Of a stretch of 64,000 bases of DNA, positions 34,621-43,389 are shown in pieces (the stretch's first letter is position 1; every line of letters starts with the position of its first letter). The position numbers and the translations under genes are program-made. The DNA lies in NCBI RefSeq assembly GCF_900102795.1, contig NZ_FMWG01000007.1, positions 124,001 through 188,000 on the forward strand, in the 5' to 3' direction. The notes beneath the pieces are model-generated. The model was given only the letters and a program-made list of their open reading frames with translations, had not been told where the DNA came from and made no database searches. Source of the stretch: Epibacterium ulvae (lineage in GTDB: Bacteria > Pseudomonadota > Alphaproteobacteria > Rhodobacterales > Rhodobacteraceae).

Positions 34621-34642
34621 CAATTTCGAGCAATTTCGAGCA
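34621..34642. promoter_or_regulatory. Tandem CAATTTCGAG direct repeats, candidate DeoR operator
   Basis: Two exact copies of CAATTTCGAG (34621-34630 and 34631-34640) followed by CA lie between divergent fbp and deoR. TTTCG-containing direct repeats are typical DeoR-family (GlpR-like) operators, so autoregulation and fbp control are plausible. Confidence 0.5.
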
Positions 34643-34675
34643 AAAAACGTAAAACGCACATACACACACAGAGGT

Positions 34676-34687
34676 GTTAGCGCTGAC
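34676..34687. promoter_or_regulatory. GTTAGCGCTGAC palindrome, candidate LacI-type operator
   Basis: This near-perfect 12-bp palindrome differs in one base from the perfect site GTTAGCGCTAAC before zwf. It lies in the fbp/deoR divergent region. Confidence 0.45.
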
Positions 34688-34740
34688 GGATTGCGCTCAC
34701 AGTGTGATTTTGTTTTAAATCGGTCGAATCTGGAGATCTC

Positions 34741-35538
34741 ATGACTCACGCTCACACACACGACCGCATGGCAGGCGACGCACGCAAGTCAACGATTGTC
34801 GAAATCCTACGCGCAGATGGCCGGGTCAGTGTTGATGCGCTGGCGCGACAGTTCAGCGTAACAGTCCACACCATCCGTCGCGACCTGACCGAACTGGCCG
34901 ATGCGGGCCATCTGGAACGTGTGCATGGTGGCGCCATACTGGCCAAAGGCACCACAAATATTGACTATGTCCAGCGTCAACAACTGAACGCAGAAGGCAA
35001 GCAGCATATTGCCAAATCCTGTGCACAAGCCATCCCCAATGACGCCTGTGTTTTTATCAATATCGGCACCACTACCGAAGCGGTTGCGCGTGAGCTGTTA
35101 GGCCATAAGGGGCTGATCGTTGTCACAAACAGCTTGAACACCGCCAATATCCTCGCTGCCAATCCAGACATCGACATCGTTGTCGCCGGCGGTTCACTGC
35201 GTCGCGCAGACGGTGGTCTGCTGGGCAATCTCACAACACAGGTGGTGGATCTGTTCAAATTTGACTATGCGGTGATCAGCTGCGCGGCCATTGATGCAGA
35301 CGGCGAACTCCTTGATTTTGACCTGCAAGAGGTTCACGCCACCCGCTCTATCATCAACCGTGCGCGCTCAACCTTTGTTGTGGTTGACCATTCAAAAATC
35401 ATGCGCGCCGCGCCAGGACGTGTGGGCACCTTACACGATATTGATGCGCTTTTCACGGATCGTGCATTGCCCAAAGATCTGCACACCCGATGGGCCGCAA
35501 TGGACGTCGAGCTGAACATCACAACAGGTGAAACCTAA
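34741..35538 (+). CDS. DeoR/GlpR family transcriptional regulator
   Basis: This 265-aa regulator has the DeoR helix-turn-helix (RKSTIVEILRADGRVSVDAL, SVTVHTIRRDLTELADAGHL, ERVHGGAI). The C-terminal sugar-phosphate sensor domain has NIGTTTEAVARELL and NSLNTANILA, and a TVVVVDHSK-like segment (TFVVVDHSKI). Such proteins respond to phosphosugars; the GlpR subgroup senses glycerol-3-phosphate. No glp genes are adjacent. Its divergent partners are fbp and fba, suggesting a role in gluconeogenesis/triose phosphate control. The start is immediately upstream of a histidine-rich stretch (THAHTHDR) and is plausible but not strongly supported by a ribosome site. Confidence 0.87.
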   Translation: MTHAHTHDRMAGDARKSTIVEILRADGRVSVDALARQFSVTVHTIRRDLTELADAGHLERVHGGAILAKGTTNIDYVQRQQLNAEGKQHIAKSCAQAIPNDACVFINIGTTTEAVARELLGHKGLIVVTNSLNTANILAANPDIDIVVAGGSLRRADGGLLGNLTTQVVDLFKFDYAVISCAAIDADGELLDFDLQEVHATRSIINRARSTFVVVDHSKIMRAAPGRVGTLHDIDALFTDRALPKDLHTRWAAMDVELNITTGET

Positions 35539-35573
35539 AACAGGCCAGCCCTTAGGTCTGACCTGTTCTTTTT
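35539..35573 (+). terminator. Rho-independent terminator of the DeoR gene
   Basis: A stem AACAGG-CAG / CTG-CCTGTT with one internal mismatch and a 9-nt loop is followed by CTTTTT. Confidence 0.75.
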
Positions 35574-35593
35574 ACACATCCAATAGAATGGAT

Positions 35594-37942
35594 TTAAAAG
35601 TCATCCCATTTGGCATTGGCGGCCATCGGAGCAGGCTCACTCGCCTCACCCTGGTCCTCCCACATTGACGAAATATCAGGGCCTGCGCTGGGTTCCAAAG
35701 GTGCGGCCTGTGGCGCACTCGCGACCGCAGCATCTGACTGGTCGTTGTCGATCTTAAAGGTCTCCACATGTCCGGCTAGCTTTCGGGAATCTCCCAGTAG
35801 CATATGGCTAGCAGCAGTTGTCTCTTCCACCATAGCGGCATTGCTCTGGGTGACTTTGTCCAACTCCACCATGCCTGTATTGATCTCAGACAAAGCCAAA
35901 GACTGTTCTTCGGATGATTTCGCAATCCCACTGACCAGTCCCGCAATATCAGAGACACGTCGGACAATATCCACCAAGGCCTCTCCGGTATCATCCACCA
36001 GTGTAACACCACGCTCCACGTGCTTTTCACTGCTTTCAATCAACGTCTTAATCTCAAGCGCCGCGTCAGATGACCGTTGGGCCAGTGCCCGCACTTCCGA
36101 GGCAACAACCGCAAAGCCTCGCCCTGCCTCACCTGCCCGCGCAGCTTCGACCCCTGCATTCAAAGCCAGCAAGTTGGTCTGAAAGGCGATGTCGTCAATC
36201 ACACCGATGATCTGCGAGATATGTGTCGAAGAGTCTGCAATCTCTTTCATCGCAGCAATCGTCGTCTGCACCATTTCGCCACTTTTTTCAGCCTGTTGGC
36301 GCGCAGATGAAGCTGTATTTTCAACATTCTGCACTGTCTCTACTGCCGATTTCACACTTGCAGTTACCTCTTCAAGTGCAGCCGCCGTCTGTTCCAGAGT
36401 CGCCGCCTGGCTCTCTGTTCGGGTCGAAAGATCATCCGCCGCGTGGCTGATTTCCTCAGCTCCTTTGCGAATATTGAAGGAGGATTCTTTCACCTGCGTA
36501 ATCCCTCCGGCCAGATTAGCGACAGCGCCGCCAACCCGTTGTGCCAAAGCCGCATGGCTATCGGGGAAACCATCGGTCAAGGACTTCCGGAAATCCCCCC
36601 CAGCGACCTCGACCAAGGTATCGCTCAGCAGATCCACTTCTTCCTTGTTTTTGATCTGTGCCTCGGCAGCGCGCTCTTGATCAGCGGCGGCTTCTGACAG
36701 GCGGGCGTTCAACTGCTCAAGCGTTTTCGCCATTTCACCGATCTCATCGCTGACATGGCTGCCCTCAACCTTGTCGCTATATTTAAACGCAGCCGTGCGG
36801 GCCATGCTTTTGCCAATACCGGAAACACGTTTGGCAATCGTGCGCCCAAGGAAGACAGCCAAGCCAATGACCAAAAGCGCGATCACAGAGAGTTCCATCA
36901 ACGAGGTTTTGACCAGCGCGTTCAAACCCGCATTGGCCTCAACCTCATCCATCTCCAACACAATACCCCAGATCTCACCGCTGGGTGTTTTCACCACACT
37001 TGAATTCGCTGTAACCGTATTCCCAGAAATACCACGCACACCATCAAAGGCTGCAGTCTCACCAGCCAATGCCGCTTGCAGCTGCGGGCTATCAGGCAAT
37101 TTGTCCAGCACCTTAAACCCACCCTCATGTGGGGAAGGAGACAAGGCGAATCCCTCCGCATTCACAAGATAGGTCAAACCCGTTTCACCCAGCAGATCAG
37201 CTGGCTTCAAGATTTGTTTCACCCGGCTCAAAGGCACTTCAATTGCGACGACACCCACACGTTTCCCATATTCATAGACAGGAACTGAAACAAACATTTC
37301 AGGTTTGTTGCCACTGGGCTCGTACGGTTCAATAGGTGATATACTCACCTCGCCTTTTTGCGCTTTCATTGCCGCGCGATAAGCATCTGCAAGACCCGTA
37401 TCGCGATATTTTCCAGTCTCTACATTACGTGCAAAGTCACCCGCCTTATGCACGGAATAAACCATGTTCCCTTCGGTATCGAACAGAAACAAATCATAAT
37501 AACCCCGTGCTTTCTGATAGGCGCGCATCCCTTCGTGATGGCGTCCGTGTTCATTGCTCCAGGCGGAGCCATCACTGGCTTTATCAAGACGATCCTTTTC
37601 TTCCTTAGGGTGTGGATTGTCCGTGATATAGAGCTTCCTCAGAACGTCACCCGCGTTGTCCCCCAATGCCAACCAGGCGGCGCGGAAATCGTTGATCGCC
37701 GAATGCGTCGCATAGCTTTCAGACAAGGCGTAAACGTCTCTTTCGATATCTTGCAGCCAGCGTTCAACCGCCTCTCCTTCGCTCTTGATCAAGGCCGCAA
37801 AGGCGTTGTGATGCTCGTGAAGCATCGTGCTGCGAGACTGGCTCAGTTGCAGCGCCCCGGCAGTCACAACAAGGATCAGTGTCGGCACTGCGATGTATAT
37901 CGGCAGCTTGACACCAAGCTTCATATCTCGGAAAACTCTCAT
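35594..37942 (-). CDS. Methyl-accepting chemotaxis protein with C-terminal CheR-docking pentapeptide
   Basis: This 782-aa chemoreceptor has TM1 at about residues 12-32 (LPIYIAVPTLILVVTAGAL) and a periplasmic ligand-binding region of about 310 residues that looks like a dCache domain (YYDLFLFDTEGNMVYSV, TYLVNAEGFALSPS). TM2 is at about 350-370. A HAMP region and the signalling domain follow, with the invariant hairpin NLLALNAGVEAARAGEAGRGFAVV. The final five residues KWDDF match the xWxxF docking motif that tethers CheR and CheB in high-abundance receptors. The ligand is unknown; lactate, sugars and amines are all plausible. The gene seems to be transcribed alone. Confidence 0.92.
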   Translation of the reverse strand: MRVFRDMKLGVKLPIYIAVPTLILVVTAGALQLSQSRSTMLHEHHNAFAALIKSEGEAVERWLQDIERDVYALSESYATHSAINDFRAAWLALGDNAGDVLRKLYITDNPHPKEEKDRLDKASDGSAWSNEHGRHHEGMRAYQKARGYYDLFLFDTEGNMVYSVHKAGDFARNVETGKYRDTGLADAYRAAMKAQKGEVSISPIEPYEPSGNKPEMFVSVPVYEYGKRVGVVAIEVPLSRVKQILKPADLLGETGLTYLVNAEGFALSPSPHEGGFKVLDKLPDSPQLQAALAGETAAFDGVRGISGNTVTANSSVVKTPSGEIWGIVLEMDEVEANAGLNALVKTSLMELSVIALLVIGLAVFLGRTIAKRVSGIGKSMARTAAFKYSDKVEGSHVSDEIGEMAKTLEQLNARLSEAAADQERAAEAQIKNKEEVDLLSDTLVEVAGGDFRKSLTDGFPDSHAALAQRVGGAVANLAGGITQVKESSFNIRKGAEEISHAADDLSTRTESQAATLEQTAAALEEVTASVKSAVETVQNVENTASSARQQAEKSGEMVQTTIAAMKEIADSSTHISQIIGVIDDIAFQTNLLALNAGVEAARAGEAGRGFAVVASEVRALAQRSSDAALEIKTLIESSEKHVERGVTLVDDTGEALVDIVRRVSDIAGLVSGIAKSSEEQSLALSEINTGMVELDKVTQSNAAMVEETTAASHMLLGDSRKLAGHVETFKIDNDQSDAAVASAPQAAPLEPSAGPDISSMWEDQGEASEPAPMAANAKWDDF

Positions 37943-38042
37943 ACATTTACCCTTTGTCCTGCGCAGTCAGGCCATCATCCCCATGGCAACTGCGTTTCCC
38001 GCCGCCATAGCACCGGCGCAAAGCGAGAAGTGAGTGTTGTTC

Positions 38043-38307
38043 GCTAGGCTGAAAATCGTGGCTGCCGCGATGGCTTAAAGCTGCGCGTAATTCGTAAATT
38101 TATCGCAAACATATAGCTTTTTCACTTTAGAATTGTATTACTCTTACTGTACGACCTAAAAGGTGAACAGATACTTAGTTTTTTCAATGCTCTAACGAGT
38201 TTTACCCAATAAGGGGTTCAATTTCCCCTAACCGCAACCTCGCTGCACAAACAAATGGCGAGCGTACACCATGGTCTCGCGGCTCGGCTATCTTACGGCC
38301 TCTGTGG
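38043..38307. other. Gap upstream of the first chemoreceptor gene
   Basis: About 265 nt of AT-rich sequence between the chemoreceptor gene and the insertion-sequence remnant. It presumably holds the receptor promoter. No gene or RNA is recognised. Confidence 0.3.
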
Positions 38308-39242
38308 GGCTCTGTTGCACAAATCCGCTGATAGATAGAGTTCCCCTTTCTCCGGATGGACTTATCCCAGGGCCTCGGTAATGGGTATGCCAAGCGCCGT
38401 ATTGCCATTCGTAGCGGCGATGCGGATTTGGACTTCCGCGGCCTGCCGGTAAAGTCCCGTGACATGAGGCGCTGCCCCAGCAGTTTAACGCAATGCATCT
38501 TGGTCTAGACGCGGCTCTGGCGGTGGTAACCACTCCAGTTTCTCCAGATGGCGCGGCCGAGGTATTTCGAATCTCTCAGGGACTCGTTTCTGGCCACCGC
38601 ACCCGCGGTGACGCTGCCAATCACCTCGCTCGCCGGGATTGGGTTCAGAAGATTCGGCGGTGCAGGCGTATCACCGATGTGGCTCCCGGTGATCTCCACA
38701 GCCAGAACCTCTAGCGTTTGTTCGTCGATCCCCAGATGTATCTTGCGCTAGACCCGCCGCTTGGACCCATCATGCCTGCGTACGCTCCACTCTTCTTCCC
38801 CTTTGACCTTGATACCGGTGCAGTCGATCAGCACGTGCAATGGGTCGTGAGCGCCACGATACGGGATATTCACGGCCAACGTTCTCGGGCGGCGCGATAG
38901 CGTGCTGAAGCCGGGAACCGCCCAGTTCACACTGATCAGACGTAACAGGCTCTCAACGAACCCGGTCGTCTGTCGGAACGCCATACCGAACAGCACCTTC
39001 ATCGCCAGGCATGCCTCGATGGCCGGATCGCTGTGGATTTGCCGCCGCCCGCGTCTCCCTGTCGGCACAGCGTCCCAGCTCATCTCGAGGTCGAACAAGA
39101 TTGTCAGAGAACCTCTAGCGCTTCATTGTAGGCTGGCCAATTTTTGGTCTTGTAGGGTGAGCGGGCGGTCTGCTCATACAGCCCGGCTACCACGCTAGAT
39201 TCACGAGATGCATCCATCACAGAGTTTGTGCAACAAAGCTCC
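38308..39242 (-). mobile_element. Decayed IS5-family (IS903 group) insertion sequence
   Basis: The element of about 935 bp is bounded by terminal inverted repeats. The left end GGCTCTGTTGCACAAATC is at 38308-38325. The right end at about 39223-39241, read on the minus strand, is AGCTTTGTTGCACAAACT. Both match the IS903-group end GGCTTTGTTGNANAAAT. It is shorter than a full element of about 1.05 kb because of an internal deletion in the transposase. No target-site duplication is seen at the two ends, so the region may have been rearranged after insertion. Confidence 0.82.
38366..39215 (-). pseudogene. IS903-group DDE transposase, frameshifted and deleted
   Basis: Pieces of one transposase read on the minus strand in order. 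SRESSVVAGLYEQTARSPYK and TKNWPAYNEAL (frame 1) come first, then after a frameshift FDLEMSWDAVPTGRRGRRQI through IDCTGIKVKGEEEW. These are followed by ITGSHIGDTPAPPNLLN through EVIGSVTA. Next the text jumps straight to GAVARNESLRDSKYLGRA, so about 36 residues between the repeated TA-GA sequences are missing. This removes the part containing the second catalytic aspartate. The last piece, VETKMHCVKLLGQRLMSRDF-like, is again frameshifted before the C-terminus. The enzyme cannot be active. Confidence 0.8.
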
Positions 39243-39430
39243 GCCGTGGCAAACATAAACAAAGCGATGCAGCGGTTGAGAATCGCAACACCGAGCTGAA
39301 TTTCCGCAACCTGCAGATTGTATTTCCTTGCCATCACGAATGGATCAAGCAGAGCCCAACACGGCTCATCTCATGTTCAACGCAGCCTCAGCCATGCGCC
39401 ACGTTCCATCGTCGTCAGATGGTTTCACCT
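39243..39430 (-). pseudogene. Remnant of an unidentified gene cut by the IS element
   Basis: Adjacent to the right end of the element, the minus strand encodes a broken frame. It reads GTWRMAEAALNMR then a stop, and in another frame EPCWALLDPFVMARKYN followed by LQVAEIQLGVAILNRCIAL. The sequence ends at the element boundary. I do not recognise the family; the tail is reminiscent of short conserved Rhodobacteraceae proteins. It seems to be a host gene disrupted by the insertion and then frameshifted. Confidence 0.35.
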
Positions 39431-39939
39431 AATATATCCCAACCGGTTGCCCATCTTGCTTCAGGCAGTGGTTGGTTTCTATAGCTTGGCATTGTTTCAG
39501 GATAGGGTTCAAACCAAATCGGCAACGACCCACTACGTCTCGACGTTTTACTTTAAGAGGGCCGGTTCGCGGCTTTGTGGGTTATGGAGAGAGTAAACGG
39601 CACATTCACCTCAATTATCACGCTGAATTCGCAAGATGCGATCCTCACTAGATTTGCGGAACATGCCAAATCCTGCGCGCAACAACACCGAAAAGACCGC
39701 GCGCCTCTCCAAAATAGATCTTGTTTCAGAAACCAGGTTACAAAGGTAAGATCAAGGCCCGCACCTTTGACGCGGGCCTTTAAAACGAGCCTCTCGAAGG
39801 CATGCTAAACGGGAAACCAAGCACGCACATCTTTCACACGCTGCGGTTCTTCACCAATATTGGCTTATATTGACCTGCTCCACCAAAAGCGTGTCCTAGA
39901 TCGCAGCGCCGCCGCCGTTTGAGCTCGGGGAACGGCCGC
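39431..39939. other. Gap between the IS remnant and the second chemoreceptor gene
   Basis: Apart from a hairpin AAGGCCCGC / GCGGGCCTT at 39754-39780 (9-bp stem, 9-nt loop, followed only by a short T stretch), nothing recognisable is seen. The hairpin could be an orphan terminator of a lost gene. Confidence 0.35.
39754..39782 (+). terminator. Orphan terminator-like hairpin
   Basis: A perfect 9-bp stem with a weak T tail (TTTAAA). No intact plus-strand gene lies before it. Confidence 0.4.
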
Positions 39940-42084
39940 TTAAGCAGCGGCCTCTCCGATCATTGCAGTGGTTCCGCCTTCAGCATCCAGTCGGAAATCA
40001 CAGATCAAACCAGCAAGCTGATTGGACCGCTGGGCAATATCGCCTGATGTTGTACGTGTCTCTTCAGCCATTGAGGTATTTTGCGCGGCAAGATTGTTGA
40101 TGGTTGTCATCGCATCAGACAGGTCATGCAAGCTCGCAATTTGGCCTTGCGAAGCCTCCAAAATACGATTGAGCACCTCATCCACCTGCATAATATCACC
40201 AGAAATTGCGCCCAGCTCGATCCCGGTGCGATCTACCAGATCGACACCATCTGCAACATGTCGGCCACTTTCTTCAACAAGCTGTTTGATTTCCATGGAT
40301 GCGTCGCTCGCTCGTTGTGCCAAGGCACGCACTTCTGAGGCCACCACCGCAAAACCGCGCCCTGCTTCACCTGCGCGTGCAGCTTCCACACCAGCGTTCA
40401 GCGCCAGTAGATTGGTCTGGAAAGAGATATCTTCAATCATCGAAATGATCTGGCCAATCCGTTCAGAACTGTCCTGAATACGCCCCATTGCAGCCACAGC
40501 TTCCTGAACCACGTCCGACGAACTGTTGGCGCGCTCCCGTGTCTTGCCGGCAAGGGTCGATGCGGTTTGGACTTCGCCACCAAAATCTTCAACTTCCGTA
40601 GACAAACGCCCCATGCGATCCGCCGTCTCGCGAATGGTTTCAACCTGTTCTGTTGACCGCGCCGCAAGATCCAGTGCGGATGCTTTCATCTGAGATGAGG
40701 AATTATCCAATTCGCTAATGGTTCCCGAAATTGAAGTAAGGACATCCCGCAAACGACTAGAGGCTGTATTAAAATCAATTCTAATACTGTCATACCCACC
40801 ATCCAGTGGAGTCTCAAAATGACAGGACAGATCTGATTTTGCCAAAGCCGCAAGGCCTTCTGTGACCAGCTCAACCACGCGGCCATGTTTGGCGTTCAGC
40901 TCAGCCTCATCGTCTTCCTTCATCTGTTCTGCTTCACGACGCAACGCCAAGGTCTCTTGCTTGAAGTGGTAGATCGCCCGTGCCATTTTGCTCAGCTCAT
41001 TTTTACCATCAATGTTAGGCACCCAAATTTGGAAGTCCCCTTTGGCAAACCCATCCACAACCCCTGTAAGGACCTTGATGCGACGGATCATACGTTCGAA
41101 CACAAACACCGCAAACACGCCAATCACCACTGATGAGATTAAGCCCACAGCTGCAAAGCTCCACAATCTCTCATTTTTTTCTACGACAATCGAATTAGCC
41201 AATGTATCAATCTTTTCAGCGATATCCAATTCAAGCGCCCGCAAATGATCGATCCAATTCGTGCTGAGGCTAAACCATTTTTCAGGTGTCAGATGTTCAT
41301 AGTTCTGTGTTTCAAAACCGCCACTGATTATGCGGCGCGCGTCGCTCAATGCCGCGAAACTCTCCCCGGCATAAATGGGTTCTTCAACATTGATTTGCTC
41401 TAAAACGTTAGATGCTTCAGCCAGCAGAACCTCTTGTGCCCCACCCAGTTTGATAAACCGATTATGAAGAGGCAAAACAAAGCCTCGGGAGAGACCACCC
41501 GCTCCTGCAGCACGTTCAAGGCCCGCCTGCTCTTTTGCGGCCGAGATCAATGTTCGCACTTCAAGAAGCGCTTTCAATGACCCATCATCGCCCCCCGATT
41601 CAATCGGATGCGCGGCGGTCAGCAGTTTCTGGATCAACCCTGTGTAATACCCAACCATCGTGGGCACTGCGGCTTCCAACCCGCTGACCTGTGCGCGCAT
41701 AGATTCCAAATTCTGAAGGCTTTCAGCAATTTCACCCAGTTTCGCCAAATGCTCTTGTTTTAATGTCTTAGTCAGTTCCTGAAACACCGGGCTGGCGACA
41801 AACTCTTCAAAAGCTTCCCTGCGCAAAGTGGTTTCTTTACGCTGCTCCGACAGCTGTTCGGTAAATTTCACCCCTTTGGAGGAAAGAAAACCGGCGGAAA
41901 ACCCGCGTTCTTTTTGTAGTTCGTGAACAAGATCGGCAATAATCGTTTCTTCGTGCAACTTCTCACGCGAATCCAATGCGTGGTCACGGATGTCCTTTTC
42001 TGTCTGCAAATGCAGTAGACTAAAAAAACCCGACAGCGCGAACAATGGGCCGATAATTAGTAACATTACCATACGTAGTTTCAT
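39940..42084 (-). CDS. Methyl-accepting chemotaxis protein with NIT (nitrate/nitrite-sensing) domain
   Basis: This 714-aa chemoreceptor begins with TM1 (MVMLLIIGPLFALSGFFSL). The periplasmic part of about 270 residues matches the NIT domain. Its hallmark is LVHELQKERGFSAGFLSSKG, followed by a repeated half with AKEQAGLERAAGAGG and RFIKLGG. TM2 is at about 308-330 (FAAVGLISSVVIGVFAVFVF), followed by a HAMP domain and the coiled-coil signalling domain. That carries the hairpin core NLLALNAGVEAARAGEAGRGFAVV. Unlike its neighbour it lacks a C-terminal CheR-docking motif. NIT domains are associated with nitrate or nitrite sensing, but the ligand is not known here. It lies beyond the IS remnant from the other receptor and has no operon partner. 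Confidence 0.92.
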   Translation of the reverse strand: MKLRMVMLLIIGPLFALSGFFSLLHLQTEKDIRDHALDSREKLHEETIIADLVHELQKERGFSAGFLSSKGVKFTEQLSEQRKETTLRREAFEEFVASPVFQELTKTLKQEHLAKLGEIAESLQNLESMRAQVSGLEAAVPTMVGYYTGLIQKLLTAAHPIESGGDDGSLKALLEVRTLISAAKEQAGLERAAGAGGLSRGFVLPLHNRFIKLGGAQEVLLAEASNVLEQINVEEPIYAGESFAALSDARRIISGGFETQNYEHLTPEKWFSLSTNWIDHLRALELDIAEKIDTLANSIVVEKNERLWSFAAVGLISSVVIGVFAVFVFERMIRRIKVLTGVVDGFAKGDFQIWVPNIDGKNELSKMARAIYHFKQETLALRREAEQMKEDDEAELNAKHGRVVELVTEGLAALAKSDLSCHFETPLDGGYDSIRIDFNTASSRLRDVLTSISGTISELDNSSSQMKASALDLAARSTEQVETIRETADRMGRLSTEVEDFGGEVQTASTLAGKTRERANSSSDVVQEAVAAMGRIQDSSERIGQIISMIEDISFQTNLLALNAGVEAARAGEAGRGFAVVASEVRALAQRASDASMEIKQLVEESGRHVADGVDLVDRTGIELGAISGDIMQVDEVLNRILEASQGQIASLHDLSDAMTTINNLAAQNTSMAEETRTTSGDIAQRSNQLAGLICDFRLDAEGGTTAMIGEAAA

Positions 42085-42236
42085 GCCAACCTCGGAATAG
42101 ACTAGATCGGCAACAACTCTTGCAAAGATTCATTAATGCAACGTATCTCCATCATTAAATGGAATTAAAAAAACAACCTTAAGTTATTTCCCCAATTCAA
42201 ATATCAAATAAAACACTGAAAGAAGGCGATAAAAAA

Positions 42237-43241
42237 TCAAAGCGATTGGCCAGCACTAATCCTAGATTGCAGCACCTCATGCACGGCAAGTAAATTCCCG
42301 CCCTGTTCTCGGGCCTTCAATACGATCTCAGCCGCACGTTTGCCAATGGCCCGGCGGCAAGAATCAGTTGTCGCCAGCGGCAATGGTAAGCCCTGCAAAA
42401 TCTCTAAATTGTTGAATCCTGCCAATGCGAGGTCATTGGGAATATTTAGTCCTGCAACCTGACAATGCATCATCCCGCCAACGCTCATCACATCACTTGA
42501 ATAATAAATACACTCTATTTCAGGACTTCGCCGCAGCATGTCCGCAGTCAATTCACGCCCCGTTAAAATAGAGGATCCCCCCGAAAACAATTCTTGATCC
42601 GAAAGCTGCACCCCTTGATCTGTCAGCTCTGCAACAAAACCGTCAAATCTCTTTTTCGCACGGAAGTCTTGCGGCATTTTGGTGCCAATAAACCCAATCC
42701 GCCGATAGCCACGCGCTAGCATTTCACGCGCCATCAAACGCCCCGCTTCCAAATGCGAGATGCCAACGCAATGTCCGACTGGATCCCCATCTGTGTCCAT
42801 AATCTCCACCACGGGGCAATCTGCCTGCGCCAGCATCTTACGAGTTGTTTCAGTGTGCTCCAACCCCGCGACAATCAAACCAGACGGGCGCCAGCTAAGC
42901 ATTTCACGAATGACCTCTTCTTCTTCAGCCAGATCATAGCCTGAAACCCCCACCACAGGTTTTAATGGGCTATTCGCCAAAGTCTCGGAAACCCCCGATA
43001 AGACTTCCGGGAAAACAAAGCTGTTCAACGAGGGCACCACAACCGCTACCAGGTTAACCGATTTAGAAGACAGCGATCCTGCAATACGATTGGGCACATA
43101 GCCGTGACTCTGCGCGATGCGTTCCACCTTGGCCTTGGTCGCCTTGGACACATCCGGCGCGTCCCGCAAAGCACGCGAAGCGGTCATCTCGCTCACACCT
43201 GCAAGCTTGGCAATGTCTTTCAGCAATAATTTCTTAGTCAT
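42237..43241 (-). CDS. LacI family transcriptional regulator (sugar metabolism)
   Basis: This 334-aa LacI/GalR regulator has an N-terminal helix-turn-helix (LKDIAKLAGVSEMTASRALR) and hinge (YVPNRIAGSLSSKSVNLVA). Its C-terminal periplasmic-binding-like domain resembles the GntR (gluconate) subgroup: RIGFIGTKMPQDFRAKKR, LTGRELTADMLRRSPEIECI and LALAGFNNLEI. It is divergent from gap, and a palindrome matching sites before zwf and fbp lies between them. It most likely controls glycolytic/Entner-Doudoroff genes in response to a sugar phosphate or gluconate. The exact effector is not inferable by eye. It resembles the PckR-type regulators of alphaproteobacterial central carbon metabolism. Confidence 0.87.
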   Translation of the reverse strand: MTKKLLLKDIAKLAGVSEMTASRALRDAPDVSKATKAKVERIAQSHGYVPNRIAGSLSSKSVNLVAVVVPSLNSFVFPEVLSGVSETLANSPLKPVVGVSGYDLAEEEEVIREMLSWRPSGLIVAGLEHTETTRKMLAQADCPVVEIMDTDGDPVGHCVGISHLEAGRLMAREMLARGYRRIGFIGTKMPQDFRAKKRFDGFVAELTDQGVQLSDQELFSGGSSILTGRELTADMLRRSPEIECIYYSSDVMSVGGMMHCQVAGLNIPNDLALAGFNNLEILQGLPLPLATTDSCRRAIGKRAAEIVLKAREQGGNLLAVHEVLQSRISAGQSL

Positions 43242-43313
43242 CTCAGGCCCACGCTCATGATTTTGACGGCGACTCTCCCCCCTCTAGCATCTTCGGGCTT
43301 GCTTTTGATCACC

Positions 43314-43336
43314 GTTAGCGATACCGGTACCGCAAT
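43314..43336. promoter_or_regulatory. Candidate LacI-type operator before gap
   Basis: The interval holds GTTAGCG followed by a near-perfect 16-bp palindrome GCGATACCGGTACCGC. The centre TACCGGTA is symmetrical and two positions differ. It lies between the divergent LacI gene and gap, the expected place for autoregulation and for gap control. Confidence 0.5.
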
Positions 43337-43389
43337 CATCAACGATGTCCAACCGATATCACCCCAGATCTCTGTCGGAGGAAACGACT

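Noticed and set aside
42085-42236. Possible promoter before the NIT-domain chemoreceptor
   Set aside because: AT-rich sequence is expected there but no clear -35/-10 or sigma-specific motif could be defended.
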